NCBI GenBank assembly: GCA_016720635.1
Contig: JADKKF010000005.1
Coordinates: 186,001-250,000, forward strand
DNA length: 64,000 nt
Reading direction: 5' to 3'
DNA from: Saprospiraceae bacterium
GTDB taxonomy: Bacteria; Bacteroidota; Bacteroidia; Chitinophagales; Saprospiraceae
In this document: positions 39,741-49,400 of the stretch, in pieces
How positions within the stretch are numbered: the first letter of the stretch is position 1
How the letters are laid out: each line of letters starts with the position of its first letter
Program-made: the position numbers and the translations under genes
The notes under the pieces: generated by a model
Seen by the model: the letters and a program-made list of their open reading frames with translations, nothing else
What the model was told of the DNA's origin: nothing
Database searches by the model: none

Positions 39741-40142
39741 TTACATAGAAGTCTTGATAGCAGGAGCTACTTCTGCTTCAGCTGTTTTCTTTGAGCAAGA
39801 AGCTTTAGAAGCGCAACAAGCCTTTTTTCCTGATGCTTTTGAGCATGATGCTGGTTTTTCACCTTGTGCATCTGGAGTAGAAACGAATTTTCCAGCTTTC
39901 TCATCATAAGATACAGCTACTGCAGTTCCGCTAGCATCTTTTTGAAAATAAGAAACAGTACCAGATTTTTCGCAAACTTTTTGTTCAACTCCTTGTGTAG
40001 TCATAGCAGTCTTCAGAGCAGCAGATTTAGAAGCACAACATGCTTTCTTTTCGCCACTAGCAGCCATACCTTTGCTGCACTGTGCTGAAGCCGTCAAGCT
40101 TAGTCCAAAAACCAATGCAAATAACAAAACTAAGTTCTTCAT
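39741..40142 (-). CDS. Small secreted Cys/Lys-rich protein with KKACCASK motifs
   Basis: 133 residues with a clear signal peptide (1-20, ending TASAQ). The mature part holds about ten Cys, arranged as two copies of KKACCASK (residues about 32-39 and 107-114) and further CSK repeats. These flank a central segment (about 45-95) that looks like a small beta domain (VCEKSGTVSYFQKD, AVAVSYDEKAGKFV). No known family is recognised. Paired Cys next to Lys suggests metal binding or disulfide cross-linking in the periplasm, which is inference. It is monocistronic, with a -7-like box at 40178 and a strong bidirectional terminator. Confidence 0.8.
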   Translation of the reverse strand: MKNLVLLFALVFGLSLTASAQCSKGMAASGEKKACCASKSAALKTAMTTQGVEQKVCEKSGTVSYFQKDASGTAVAVSYDEKAGKFVSTPDAQGEKPASCSKASGKKACCASKASCSKKTAEAEVAPAIKTSM

Positions 40143-40177
40143 AAAAATCTATTTTTTGGTTAATTAATTAATTATAA

Positions 40178-40185
40178 CAAATATA
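40178..40185 (-). promoter_or_regulatory. Candidate -7 box of the Cys-rich protein gene
   Basis: The minus strand reads GCGTATATTTGTTATAA; TATATTTG matches TAnnTTTG, 36 bases before the ATG. No clear -33 box lies at the expected spacing. Confidence 0.4.
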
Positions 40186-40254
40186 CGCTCACAAGCGACA
40201 ATTCATAGCAATAATTTTCAATTTTAACAATTATTTATTAATCATTATTTTCTT

Positions 40255-40290
40255 TTACAAAAGAAGCTCCCCGCCATCGCAAAGGAGCTT
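40255..40290 (-). terminator. Terminator of the 1958-residue surface protein gene
   Basis: The minus strand reads AAGCTCC...GGAGCTT with a 13-base loop, followed by CTTTTG. It lies 35 bases past the stop at 40325. The U-tract is short, so confidence is moderate. Confidence 0.5.
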
Positions 40291-40324
40291 TCTAATAAAT
40301 GATAACCCTGTGACTATTATTCTT

Positions 40325-43300
40325 TTATGGCTTCATAAATATCATTTTTTTCTGATCTAAAAAGTCTCCACACTTGAGAGAATAGAACAGAACTGTATTA
40401 GCTTTTAAATCCAGTGAAGGCAATTGGATGGTATGCCAACCCATTGGATAGTATCCATCCAAATTGTACAATACGGCACCATTCGTATTGTATATCGCAA
40501 AATTGATGTTGTCACCCTTAGGAAGATAGAACGGTATTTCCGTGCTTTCGCTGAATGGATTAGGGCTATTTTGACCCAATATGACTGAGTTTCCATTGGT
40601 CGATTTTCCATTGTTTCGGAAATCCAAATCCAATTTCAGGATATTTTCAGAATCTGTATAAAACTGACCTTGCAAGAATTGTTCGTCCATGCTTAATATT
40701 TCATCGAGATTGCTATTTTGTAAAGCTTTCACTTTTATATAAAACAATGGAATTTCTGAAGAAACAGGCCAAGACTTTCCTTGTGCAATAGAGAACCTAA
40801 CGCTTTGTTTATTACCAACATTTATTACAAATTGGTCTTTTGTCAGAGGATACAATGTATTTGGAATGATTTCTAGTATTTTACCAAAAGCACTATTTAA
40901 AGCCAATTCTCCTTGCAATCCAAACGTAGTTGAAGATCCATCTAGATATACTGGAATTTGGTATTCTTGGCCACTGATTAATTCAGTTGAAGGCACCACC
41001 AAGTGCGCTGATGGGTTATTAGAGCGCTCATCTACGCCATTTAGATTGACTGTGGCATTTCCATTGATATCACCAATCTTGATGCCAATAAAGTCTAACC
41101 TGCTATGATCTAGTCTTAGATTTTCTAAGGTATATTGATTTAATTCTGGCATAGAAAGGAAATTTGTATATGCACTCAAATCCATGTTACTAGGTATAAA
41201 TCTCCAAGATTCATTGTTTGTAAATTGGGAATTGATACCAAGGATCACCTTTTTCAAATCAATCAAATCCAACGCATTGATTGAGCCTGATTTGTCGATA
41301 TCGGCGGCAATCATTTTATATTGATTAGGCAAAGGAGTGATACCCAATATATGTCTTTGAATCTTCAATAAATCAAAAGTCGAAACACCGTTCAAGACAT
41401 TGTTGGTTTTATGCCCTGATATTCGATAATCAGCAAATTCTGGGACATTCCTAAGATAAAAATATCCTCTAACATCTGTCGTAACAGGATCGAAATTATT
41501 GACATTGACATTAACGCCATCCATCAGAAGTCCATTATCTGATCTTACGACCCCACCAAGCGTTCTAAATGCAGGGCAACCATTGTTTCTAACCGTCAAC
41601 TTTAGATGGAATTGAGCTGTATTTCCACACATATCCACAGCATTGTACAATATTTTTAATCCTCCACCCACAGGATAAAATCCTGAGGCATCTATATTGT
41701 TTGTTCCTAGGGTAGCCCACGTAGAATTATGAGAAACGCTGACCATATTACAGTCGGTAACCGTCAAGTCAGACAAATCTACAAATGCCGTACATGCACC
41801 AGGTAAAGCAGTAACATTGACTTCAGCTGATAACCCACTGAAAACTGGGACGTCATTGTCTCTAATCTGTATGTCTTGGGCGAAAGTATAATCTCCACTA
41901 CAAGGGACACTTATCCGCCATGTCCTAATACGTTCCTTACAAATACTTGGATTACTAGGAGAAATGGTCACATCCTGATATGAAACGGATACGTCACGAC
42001 AAGCTGACTGAGGTATCGTGGGCACACTTCCAAGCGTAGTTGGGTCATAATTTTCTTGACAATTGATATTCAATGGGGTAGAAGGCCACATGATATTGTT
42101 GGGGTCAAAGGCTGTTGTTGGTGGCAATACGACTATTGTTGATTGACAACTAGCTGTATTGTTCGATTGGTCTCTGATAGAAAAAGTTAATATAGCTCTA
42201 CCTCCATTGCAAGAGATGTTGCTGGACTGTGATACCGTCAAATCCTGAAGGGTACAATTGTCTATCGACGAAACTTGAGCAATTTGTGTATTTATGGCGG
42301 ATTGTAAATCACCATCACAGTTGATCGTTAGATCTAGGGGACAAATGATTTGTGGAGATGTAAGGTCACGTACAGTTACTGTAACAATACTTGAGTTTGA
42401 ACCACAAGCATTTGTTGCTGTGAAAGTTACTGAGTGAACACCTACTGGGTAAATACCAGAGGCATTCGCTCCCGTAGTGTTGAATGCATAAGGTGAATTG
42501 TGTGTTATCGTTACAGAACCACCACAGTTAGTTGATGTGGCTGGATTTAAAGTCACCAATGCAGTACAATTTCCACCTAAAGTCGCAGAAGCTATGGTTA
42601 TCATGTTGCCAGGTACTGTAAGCGTTGGAACACCACTTGGAGATTTTTCTATAATTTGGATATCCGTAAAAATTCCATTATTAGTACCAGTTACGAGCTG
42701 GCAGGTATCTCTTACGGTCCATGTTCTCTGAATTCTTAAACATCCAGATCCTGCAGTTGATAACGTGACATCAGCAAAATTGATACTCAATCGACTGCAA
42801 CCGACATTTGAAAAAGTTGGGACTCCAAAGGAAATGTTTTGTGCACAAGAGAACGAAGCATCCGCCGGCCAATTGATATTAGCACTTGAAAAAATAGTAC
42901 CAGATCTGCTAATGGTTTGAATACATCTTACCGTATCGACTCCATTGTCGGTGGCAGCCCAAATCCTTGTAACTGTTCCTTGTCCGCACTGGGTAGTATC
43001 GTAAAGAACACGGCTTACCACTACTGGGGTTCCACAATTATCTGTAATTATTGGAGCTCCATATTGTGAAAGTGGAAATATATTAGCTCCACAAGCCAAA
43101 TTTACATTAGCTGGACAATTAAAAATAAAAGGTCTGGTATTGTCCCGAACAGTGACTACCACTGCATCCGTTGCCGTATGACCACAAGCGTTCCTAGCTG
43201 TGTATGTAATCGTAGTTGATCCTAGAGGGAATATGGCTGAAATATTTGCTCCTTGATTATTATAACTATTCGTAATGGTTGGGCTATTGCCACAATTAAA

Positions 43301-46201
43301 TATCGTCGGAGCTGGGATGACAACCAATGCAGTACAAGTAGAAATAGAGGTTGATGCTGTTATATCATTACTAGCAAGAATCCTAGGAGTTCCAGCATTT
43401 GGGGCTGATATACTTTGGTCATGACCAAAAGTGGCCCCTGTACATGGGTCGATTACTGTCCATCTTCGTATAAAAATATAGCAACCATTGCTCAAATCAG
43501 TAGATCTGAATATGTCTGTTGAGTTTATACCTGCAGGGATACAATGAAGACCATTGATGTTCGGAATTCCTCTTGTGGCTCTTGTTGTATCAAGTGTACA
43601 GCCATTTGTTGAAAAATCAAGTGGCCAAACGATATCGCCAGAAGTAATCGGATTACGATTAATAAATGTTCCTCTAGTACTACAAGTAGCAGATATGTTG
43701 GTAGAAATGTTAACGGCAGTGAAATTAAAAGTAACTGTTCCGACATTGCAGGCATTAAGGCTGCTATTGAAAGTTAAACTTGTGGTTAATGCATTTGGGC
43801 ATAAGCTAGTAATACTTGCCCCTGGAAAAACCGTGCTCAAATTAGGGCCAATCGCCTCACATCCCAGTGTAAAGTCAGCTGGACAACTCACTATTGGGAT
43901 TGATTTGTCTATTACCAAAACTCTTACCATGCAATAATTTGCATTTCCGCTTATATCTCTAACTCTGATGCTGATCATTTGTGGTCCAACATTGGCACAA
44001 GTAAAAGTGACTTCTGACCCAAACTCTCCACCCATCATCGCGATTGCGGTATCTCTAATACCACAGTTGTCTGTAAAAAAGTTTCCACCAATCAATCGAT
44101 AAGGAAATACAGCAATGCCACTGTCGTCAAGACAAATACTCGCTTGTGTTCCGTTACAAACCATGTTAGGGCTGGTATTATCAACTACCCTTACTGTATA
44201 TGAACATAAGCCAACATTATAACAACAATCTATGGCATAATACGAAATCGTATTATCACCAACAGGCAATGGATATGTATTTGTAAATACGGCTAATCCG
44301 TTAACATATCTGATCGTTTGAATGTCTTGTAATCTAGCGCAATTGTCTGTAATGGTGAGGTTAGGAAATGTATATGTAGCTGAACAAACAGAAACATCTG
44401 CTGATATGGTCGAATTAACGGGACAAGCGATTGTTGGTGCCTGTGTATCAGAAAAACTTATATTTTGAACTTGGCTTCTAACCGTTCCTGTACAAACATC
44501 CCTTACAGTCCACATCCTTTTTAATACACTTCCGCAGCATGCGGTTACATTTACATCCACATAAGTGGTATAAAATTCGCAAAAGCCTCTGATGGTACTT
44601 CCATCTAATGTTGGACTTCCTGTGGCAGTAATGGATGTATTAGGATTTGCGCAATCTAAAGTGATATCGGCAGGGAAAGCGATGCTCGATAAATTGCCTT
44701 TTGCAAAATATATCGTGTGACTGCACGTAGATTGACGTCCAAAATCATCCACAGCAGCATAAGATCTTGTAACATATGCGCTGTAATTTGGATTGCACTG
44801 AACATCAAAGAGTTGTTCATCAATCAAGGTGACGGTTACATCGTCGGAACAATTATCTCGCACCGTGATGAAATCTTCAAGAGATGCCTCCCAAATATTG
44901 GTACCACAAGCTACGGTGACATCCTCGCAAACAAATGTTGGCGGAAGTTTGTCTTCAATCGTCACCCAAGCTGAACATCCTAAATTATAACCTACGACCA
45001 TAACCCTAAACGTTTTTCCTAGGTCGGCACAAGTCATGGTATTGTCGTGGCCCATTACCATCAAATCAAAACTTGATTGGCAAGGAACACCGTCGATGAA
45101 CATATCGGGACTAAGGACAGAATATCCCAGTTCACTTATGCTTAAGTTGACATCATGACAACCCAATGCTTCGGCTTCTCTATGGATTGATACTTCTTGA
45201 GATCCCGTCACATTGCAACCAGGGTTATAGCCTGAAGTGGCACTTCCGTCAAATGCATAGGCGATGGTAACAGTGCTACCAGGTGCGTACAATGAGGGAT
45301 CAAAAGTGGTGATGGGAACGCCATTAGCTGTAATGGTTGTGGATGAGGCAGGTATCACAGCATCCGTCAAGGTGGCTGTAAATGGCGGATAATTAACACA
45401 GTATGAATCTGCTATATTTAAGACTGGATGCGGATAAATGCACCCATTGGTGATCGTAAATTGCGTTTGCCCGTTCGATACGGTCAATGAATAAGGCTGG
45501 CCATCCACGTGCTTTACCCCAATTCTATACATTCGAGGCATTCCCGCAGAGGTGGTCAATTGTGTGCCGATAGGAATGAGCGATGGGGCAGCAGGTGGTG
45601 CCAAGCTGGAAGTTTCATATGCACCAGAAGCGGCGATGACCGTCCATCGTTGATTTATAAGGCCCGTGATTTTTATGACGTCTAAAAACTGCCCATTGCC
45701 TGGAATGGTTGCATTGTCTTGGCATATACAAGAGGTCTCTATTTGGGAAGAACAATTGTTTGTATTAGTCAATGTTGGCATCTGTGCAACATAGTCTGCA
45801 CAACCAGGTACTTGGACTAAAACTTTGAGGCGTTGTCCATCTCTGGTATCTGTCGTCCAAATAACGCCGTCGAGCGTGCTTCCGTTTTGGAGGTCAAGGG
45901 TGATGTTTTCCCCAGGATCTACCAAATTGTCGATGTCGGCATCCCAGAAAAATGTATAAGTAGGAAATCCCGATCCACCAGTATAATTGGCCTGGAATCG
46001 GGCGGTGTCGGTACCTATACAAAATCTATTTCGACCCAGCTGTTCTAGCAACGTGGTATTGGTGCCATCGGGACAAGAAGCGGCTTGGACTGAAAAACAA
46101 AATCCAAAAATGAAATACAAGAGCAGTATGGCTCCTAAAGCTGATGAGAATAACGCTCCGAATGGGTAGTTTTCGTTTTTAACGAATGGAGACCTTTTCA
46201 T
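40325..46201 (-). CDS. Giant T9SS surface protein 3: HYR-like modules, dockerin-like domain, sorting tail
   Basis: 1958 residues with an uninterrupted frame. The N-terminus has a long signal peptide (hydrophobic 16-42, ending VQAAS). Many Cys-paired HYR-like modules follow, with recurring borders such as EDKLPPTFVCEDVTVACG, DTQAPTIACPVNS, DNTRPFIFNCPANVNLACG and DLTSPQIICPLDLTINC. Near residues 1595-1665 is a dockerin-like pair (NGVSTFDLLKIQRHILG, DIDKSGSINALDLIDLKKVILG). A cohesin-like beta domain follows (about 1710-1850) and then a T9SS tail (LGQNSPNPFSESTEI, final KKMIFMKP). The C-terminal layout is the same as in the two giant proteins at 1-14742, but without near-identity and without Ig/PKD-like repeats. 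The role is inferred as a surface or matrix protein. Confidence 0.9.
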   Translation of the reverse strand: MKRSPFVKNENYPFGALFSSALGAILLLYFIFGFCFSVQAASCPDGTNTTLLEQLGRNRFCIGTDTARFQANYTGGSGFPTYTFFWDADIDNLVDPGENITLDLQNGSTLDGVIWTTDTRDGQRLKVLVQVPGCADYVAQMPTLTNTNNCSSQIETSCICQDNATIPGNGQFLDVIKITGLINQRWTVIAASGAYETSSLAPPAAPSLIPIGTQLTTSAGMPRMYRIGVKHVDGQPYSLTVSNGQTQFTITNGCIYPHPVLNIADSYCVNYPPFTATLTDAVIPASSTTITANGVPITTFDPSLYAPGSTVTIAYAFDGSATSGYNPGCNVTGSQEVSIHREAEALGCHDVNLSISELGYSVLSPDMFIDGVPCQSSFDLMVMGHDNTMTCADLGKTFRVMVVGYNLGCSAWVTIEDKLPPTFVCEDVTVACGTNIWEASLEDFITVRDNCSDDVTVTLIDEQLFDVQCNPNYSAYVTRSYAAVDDFGRQSTCSHTIYFAKGNLSSIAFPADITLDCANPNTSITATGSPTLDGSTIRGFCEFYTTYVDVNVTACCGSVLKRMWTVRDVCTGTVRSQVQNISFSDTQAPTIACPVNSTISADVSVCSATYTFPNLTITDNCARLQDIQTIRYVNGLAVFTNTYPLPVGDNTISYYAIDCCYNVGLCSYTVRVVDNTSPNMVCNGTQASICLDDSGIAVFPYRLIGGNFFTDNCGIRDTAIAMMGGEFGSEVTFTCANVGPQMISIRVRDISGNANYCMVRVLVIDKSIPIVSCPADFTLGCEAIGPNLSTVFPGASITSLCPNALTTSLTFNSSLNACNVGTVTFNFTAVNISTNISATCSTRGTFINRNPITSGDIVWPLDFSTNGCTLDTTRATRGIPNINGLHCIPAGINSTDIFRSTDLSNGCYIFIRRWTVIDPCTGATFGHDQSISAPNAGTPRILASNDITASTSISTCTALVVIPAPTIFNCGNSPTITNSYNNQGANISAIFPLGSTTITYTARNACGHTATDAVVVTVRDNTRPFIFNCPANVNLACGANIFPLSQYGAPIITDNCGTPVVVSRVLYDTTQCGQGTVTRIWAATDNGVDTVRCIQTISRSGTIFSSANINWPADASFSCAQNISFGVPTFSNVGCSRLSINFADVTLSTAGSGCLRIQRTWTVRDTCQLVTGTNNGIFTDIQIIEKSPSGVPTLTVPGNMITIASATLGGNCTALVTLNPATSTNCGGSVTITHNSPYAFNTTGANASGIYPVGVHSVTFTATNACGSNSSIVTVTVRDLTSPQIICPLDLTINCDGDLQSAINTQIAQVSSIDNCTLQDLTVSQSSNISCNGGRAILTFSIRDQSNNTASCQSTIVVLPPTTAFDPNNIMWPSTPLNINCQENYDPTTLGSVPTIPQSACRDVSVSYQDVTISPSNPSICKERIRTWRISVPCSGDYTFAQDIQIRDNDVPVFSGLSAEVNVTALPGACTAFVDLSDLTVTDCNMVSVSHNSTWATLGTNNIDASGFYPVGGGLKILYNAVDMCGNTAQFHLKLTVRNNGCPAFRTLGGVVRSDNGLLMDGVNVNVNNFDPVTTDVRGYFYLRNVPEFADYRISGHKTNNVLNGVSTFDLLKIQRHILGITPLPNQYKMIAADIDKSGSINALDLIDLKKVILGINSQFTNNESWRFIPSNMDLSAYTNFLSMPELNQYTLENLRLDHSRLDFIGIKIGDINGNATVNLNGVDERSNNPSAHLVVPSTELISGQEYQIPVYLDGSSTTFGLQGELALNSAFGKILEIIPNTLYPLTKDQFVINVGNKQSVRFSIAQGKSWPVSSEIPLFYIKVKALQNSNLDEILSMDEQFLQGQFYTDSENILKLDLDFRNNGKSTNGNSVILGQNSPNPFSESTEIPFYLPKGDNINFAIYNTNGAVLYNLDGYYPMGWHTIQLPSLDLKANTVLFYSLKCGDFLDQKKMIFMKP

Positions 46202-46573
46202 AGTACACAGTTTAGTTTAGAAAAATAATAGCGCAAACATGAATTTGCGAATGAATGAAACAAAAACATATTACGATTATTTGTAATACAATAATCATGC
46301 CAAACTCGATTTTCGAGTGTTAAATTTTCTAAAAATGGGATAAATAAAGGAGTTTTTCGAACCAATCAATGAATCATTGAATTTTGTTTTGTGAAATAAA
46401 AGTTTGCTATGAGTGGCTTGTGAGATATGAAATTGCGTAAAATGAAAAATGAAAGAATTAACCTAGTTTTATGGTCATTATATGGGTAGAAAAGTATGGC
46501 TTTGGTTAAAGTGTGTTAAGAAAAGTAGTGAAAATGAACTTTTTATGAGCCGTGATATTTAAAAACTAGTAAT
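46202..46573. other. AT-rich divergent intergenic region
   Basis: About 370 bases between divergent start codons. It holds two short perfect inverted repeats, ACTCGATTTTCGAGT (about 46306) and CAATGAATCATTG (about 46367). No gene or clean promoter pair is visible. The palindromes could be operators, but nothing else supports this. Confidence 0.3.
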
Positions 46574-46603
46574 TTGGTGAAAAGATTTTTTAATCTACAG
46601 AGG

Positions 46604-47494
46604 ATGAATAGGACAGATTTTTTAAAAATATTGGCATTGGTGCCATTAACAGTTGCTGGTATGAAGCTCAATTATTTACATAAAGTTTCTGAAACTTTGG
46701 AGAAATCAGATGAAATGCCTGTTTTATTTTTAGGGCATGGGAGCCCAATGAATGCCATAGAAGAGAATGAATTTGTGCGCGGATTCAGGCAGGTAGGCAC
46801 TTCGATCCCGAAACCCAGTGCGATCATTTGTATCAGCGCCCATTGGGAGACCAAGGGGACTTATGTGACTGCGATGGAGCATCCTAAAACCATACACGAC
46901 TTTGGCGGATTTCCGAAGGAACTATTCGAAGTGGAATATCCAGCACCAGGGGATCCAGTTCTTGCTAGAGAAACCAAGGAGCTTGTCAAAAAAACGCAAG
47001 TAGGATTGGATGAAAAGTGGGGATTAGACCATGGAGCGTGGAGCGTCATCAAGCACCTTTATCCGAAGGCAGATGTACCAGTCATCCAGATGAGTATCGA
47101 CTATACACAGCCAGCTCAATACCACTATGATCTAGCTAAAGAACTTTCATCCTTGCGTAAAAAAGGCGTGTTGATCATCGGCAGTGGCAATATGGTGCAT
47201 AACCTTGGAATGTTGGCGTGGGACAGATTGCAGGACTCAGAATATGGATATGACTGGGCTTTGGAAGCCAGTACCAAGATGAAGCAATATATCCTAAATG
47301 GTGACTTCAAGCCTTTGATTAACTTTAGGAATCAAGGTCGCGCCTTTGATTTGGCGATACCGACTCCAGAGCATTATCTTCCGCTGATTTATGCATTGGG
47401 TTTGAAGGGTGAAAAAGAGAAAATAAGCTTATTCAATGACAAGGCATTGGCGGGATCTCTGACGATGACTTCTTTGAAAATTGATGCTGTATAA
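46604..47494 (+). CDS. ygiD: LigB-type extradiol dioxygenase, 4,5-DOPA dioxygenase (YgiD) family
   Basis: I prefer the ATG at 46604 (MNRTDFLKILALVP) over TTG/GTG codons 30 and 27 bases upstream. Family motifs are FLGHGSPMNAIE, CISAHWETKG, HDFGGFP, LDHGAWSVIKHLYP, GSGNMVHNLG and a late PTPEHYLPLIYALG. The His residues of these motifs are metal ligands in YgiD-type enzymes, which cleave the ring of DOPA or related catechols in vitro. The first 27 residues form a hydrophobic leader (LKILALVPLTVAGMKL), unlike the cytosolic E. coli protein, so this one may be membrane-anchored or exported. It is monocistronic. Confidence 0.87.
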   Translation: MNRTDFLKILALVPLTVAGMKLNYLHKVSETLEKSDEMPVLFLGHGSPMNAIEENEFVRGFRQVGTSIPKPSAIICISAHWETKGTYVTAMEHPKTIHDFGGFPKELFEVEYPAPGDPVLARETKELVKKTQVGLDEKWGLDHGAWSVIKHLYPKADVPVIQMSIDYTQPAQYHYDLAKELSSLRKKGVLIIGSGNMVHNLGMLAWDRLQDSEYGYDWALEASTKMKQYILNGDFKPLINFRNQGRAFDLAIPTPEHYLPLIYALGLKGEKEKISLFNDKALAGSLTMTSLKIDAV

Positions 47495-47564
47495 TTAGAA
47501 AGCGAACCTTGAATTTGCCCTAGATTTCGTTTGGATTCTCCTAGATATATTTAAAAGGGTTCAA

Positions 47565-47677
47565 GTGCGTGAGGGGTGGAAATGATGAGCGTAGCGAAGT
47601 CTCGAAGAGACCGAAACGAAGTGAAGTCATGCACGACCCGACCCGGACTCGTCTATTTGACGAGAGAAGGGGCACGC
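47565..47677 (+). repeat. Intergenic structured repeat, copy G
   Basis: Begins GTGCGTGAGGGG and ends GGGGCACGC; the outer arms GCGTG/CACGC pair. Inside are GTCTCGAAGAGAC and a perfect CTCGTC/GACGAG 3' hairpin. It sits between two convergent genes. Confidence 0.8.
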
Positions 47678-47685
47678 TATAATCA

Positions 47686-49305
47686 TCAAAAAACCTGAAA
47701 TTTCTTTACAGTGAAGCCAAATCCTTGTTGGGCTTTGATGAAATAAGTGCCTTGAGGGAGGTGATCGACGGACCAAGCGGGGATCGGCGGATAAATATTC
47801 GTCACGGACTTAAGGAGACGTCCCTGTAAATCGAAAAGTGACAAGGAAATGGGCTCTCGATCTGAAAGGGTCCAATGAAAATTAAGGAGGCCGTCGGTAG
47901 GATTAGGGAAGATGGCGAGTGCATTTTCGGGCAATTCGACATCGCGATTGGCCAGGATGCAGTTGGGTACGGTCATCTCGCACCAGCGACCCTCGAACTC
48001 TTGTAGGAAAAGATTGGCGATGCGTGGGCTATGCCAAATCATGGTGTTTTCGTCGTTATTGAACTCAGCGGCGTTGGTCCAATTGTGAGAGCCAGTCAGT
48101 ACGATGGGGTCGGAAGTTATATCTTGAGCGTCGATGACAGCGTATTTGTGATGGATCTGATTGGAAGGTGTGTGGACGAGGACGTTGACGCCATTGGAGA
48201 TGAGCCCATTGATCTGAGAACCTGGGTCCGAACTGTTGTCGCAGATGCCCTTGATTTCGACACCAGCTAGATGACGATTTAATATTTCTGTGGCGATTTC
48301 GGATTTGGTGAATGTGAGCAAGGCGAAACGGAAGTCGTGGTTGGCTGTTTTTATGGTCTGAACGATATTGGCGGTTAGATTGTCAGAAGGAGAGAAAAAC
48401 TGCTCTAGTGGAACTCCTTTGATATTGAACTGATGAGCGGTATTGTCTTGTTTGTCATTGCCTGATTTGCTTGTAGCGAGATTGGGTGTAGCCGCAGTAC
48501 CACCCCACATTTCTTCGAATTCTGTACGATAATTGCGCGCTAGGGATTTGTCTTGAACAAAGATGGTATTGTTGAAATCTGAATAAATATTGCCAGTAGT
48601 AAAGTTCATGCTGCCGCCAATGACCCATGATGTAGTATCGGAATCGGCGTCTATGACGATGAATTTGTTATGCATAAGTCCATCTGCATTTACCTCAAGG
48701 ACGTGAAAATTTGGTGTTGGAGAAAGGGCAGAATTGGCGGTCTCGTCGTCAGCGATATATCGAACTTTGAGGCCTCGAGATTTGGCATTGCGGAGGGCTG
48801 AGACCAAGTTGGTGCGATCGTTGTTGTAAAGGCAAACTTCGATAGAGGTTTTGGCATTGTTGATGAGTGTTATTACTTCGTCAACGATGAAGCTACCCTC
48901 GGTACCGTTGGGTTGATTGTTGCTCGTCTGGAAAGAAGCATCTATCCTGTGATTGAAATAAACCCTAATCTCTCCTTTAGAATTGGCGGCGGTGCTGTAG
49001 TATCCTTTCCCAACGACAGAACCGCTGTTGGTTTGAAATTCTACCTTGTAGGTGGTGGCAGGGAGAAGATTTTGAAGCTTGATGAATTTGGTGCCATTGA
49101 CGACGGTGGTATTGGCATCAAGCGGTAATGGATCGACGATGCCATACTTGATTTTAGTGATGCCGAATTGATCATAATTTCCATGTATCTCCAGCTGTGT
49201 GAGTTGGATGTTTTGTGCCTTGAAAGAAAGGTTGCTAAATACTTGTGCATGAAGGTGACTGGCGACTAGAGAAAAGACACAAAGGAAATTGATAATTTTT
49301 CGCAT
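47686..49305 (-). CDS. T9SS-secreted phospholipase D-like protein
   Basis: 539 residues with a signal peptide (1-20, ending LHAQ). A fibronectin-III-like segment (about 25-105) precedes two PLD half-sites. The first HKD motif is HNKFIVIDADSDTTSWVIGG with a following SMNFT (about residues 213-240), and the second is HHKYAVIDAQDI with GSHNWTNAAEFNNDE (about 382-415). Both halves keep His, Lys and Asp, so an active enzyme is expected. The family includes phospholipases and nucleases such as Nuc; the sequence alone does not decide. The C-terminus is a T9SS tail (IFPNPTDGLLNF, LPQGTYFIKA, VKKFQVF). It probably acts outside the cell. Confidence 0.87.
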   Translation of the reverse strand: MRKIINFLCVFSLVASHLHAQVFSNLSFKAQNIQLTQLEIHGNYDQFGITKIKYGIVDPLPLDANTTVVNGTKFIKLQNLLPATTYKVEFQTNSGSVVGKGYYSTAANSKGEIRVYFNHRIDASFQTSNNQPNGTEGSFIVDEVITLINNAKTSIEVCLYNNDRTNLVSALRNAKSRGLKVRYIADDETANSALSPTPNFHVLEVNADGLMHNKFIVIDADSDTTSWVIGGSMNFTTGNIYSDFNNTIFVQDKSLARNYRTEFEEMWGGTAATPNLATSKSGNDKQDNTAHQFNIKGVPLEQFFSPSDNLTANIVQTIKTANHDFRFALLTFTKSEIATEILNRHLAGVEIKGICDNSSDPGSQINGLISNGVNVLVHTPSNQIHHKYAVIDAQDITSDPIVLTGSHNWTNAAEFNNDENTMIWHSPRIANLFLQEFEGRWCEMTVPNCILANRDVELPENALAIFPNPTDGLLNFHWTLSDREPISLSLFDLQGRLLKSVTNIYPPIPAWSVDHLPQGTYFIKAQQGFGFTVKKFQVF

Positions 49306-49400
49306 AAAAAAGGATTAGAAAAGTAAAGATACAAATCCTAGGTGTTTCGTCCGATGTAATCCGAAAATTAATACAAACTGTGTGTTATTTCGAAACGAAC

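Noticed and set aside
46300..46380. Operator pair in the divergent region
   Set aside because: Two short palindromes of different sequence in AT-rich DNA, with no regulator gene beside them; chance is likely.
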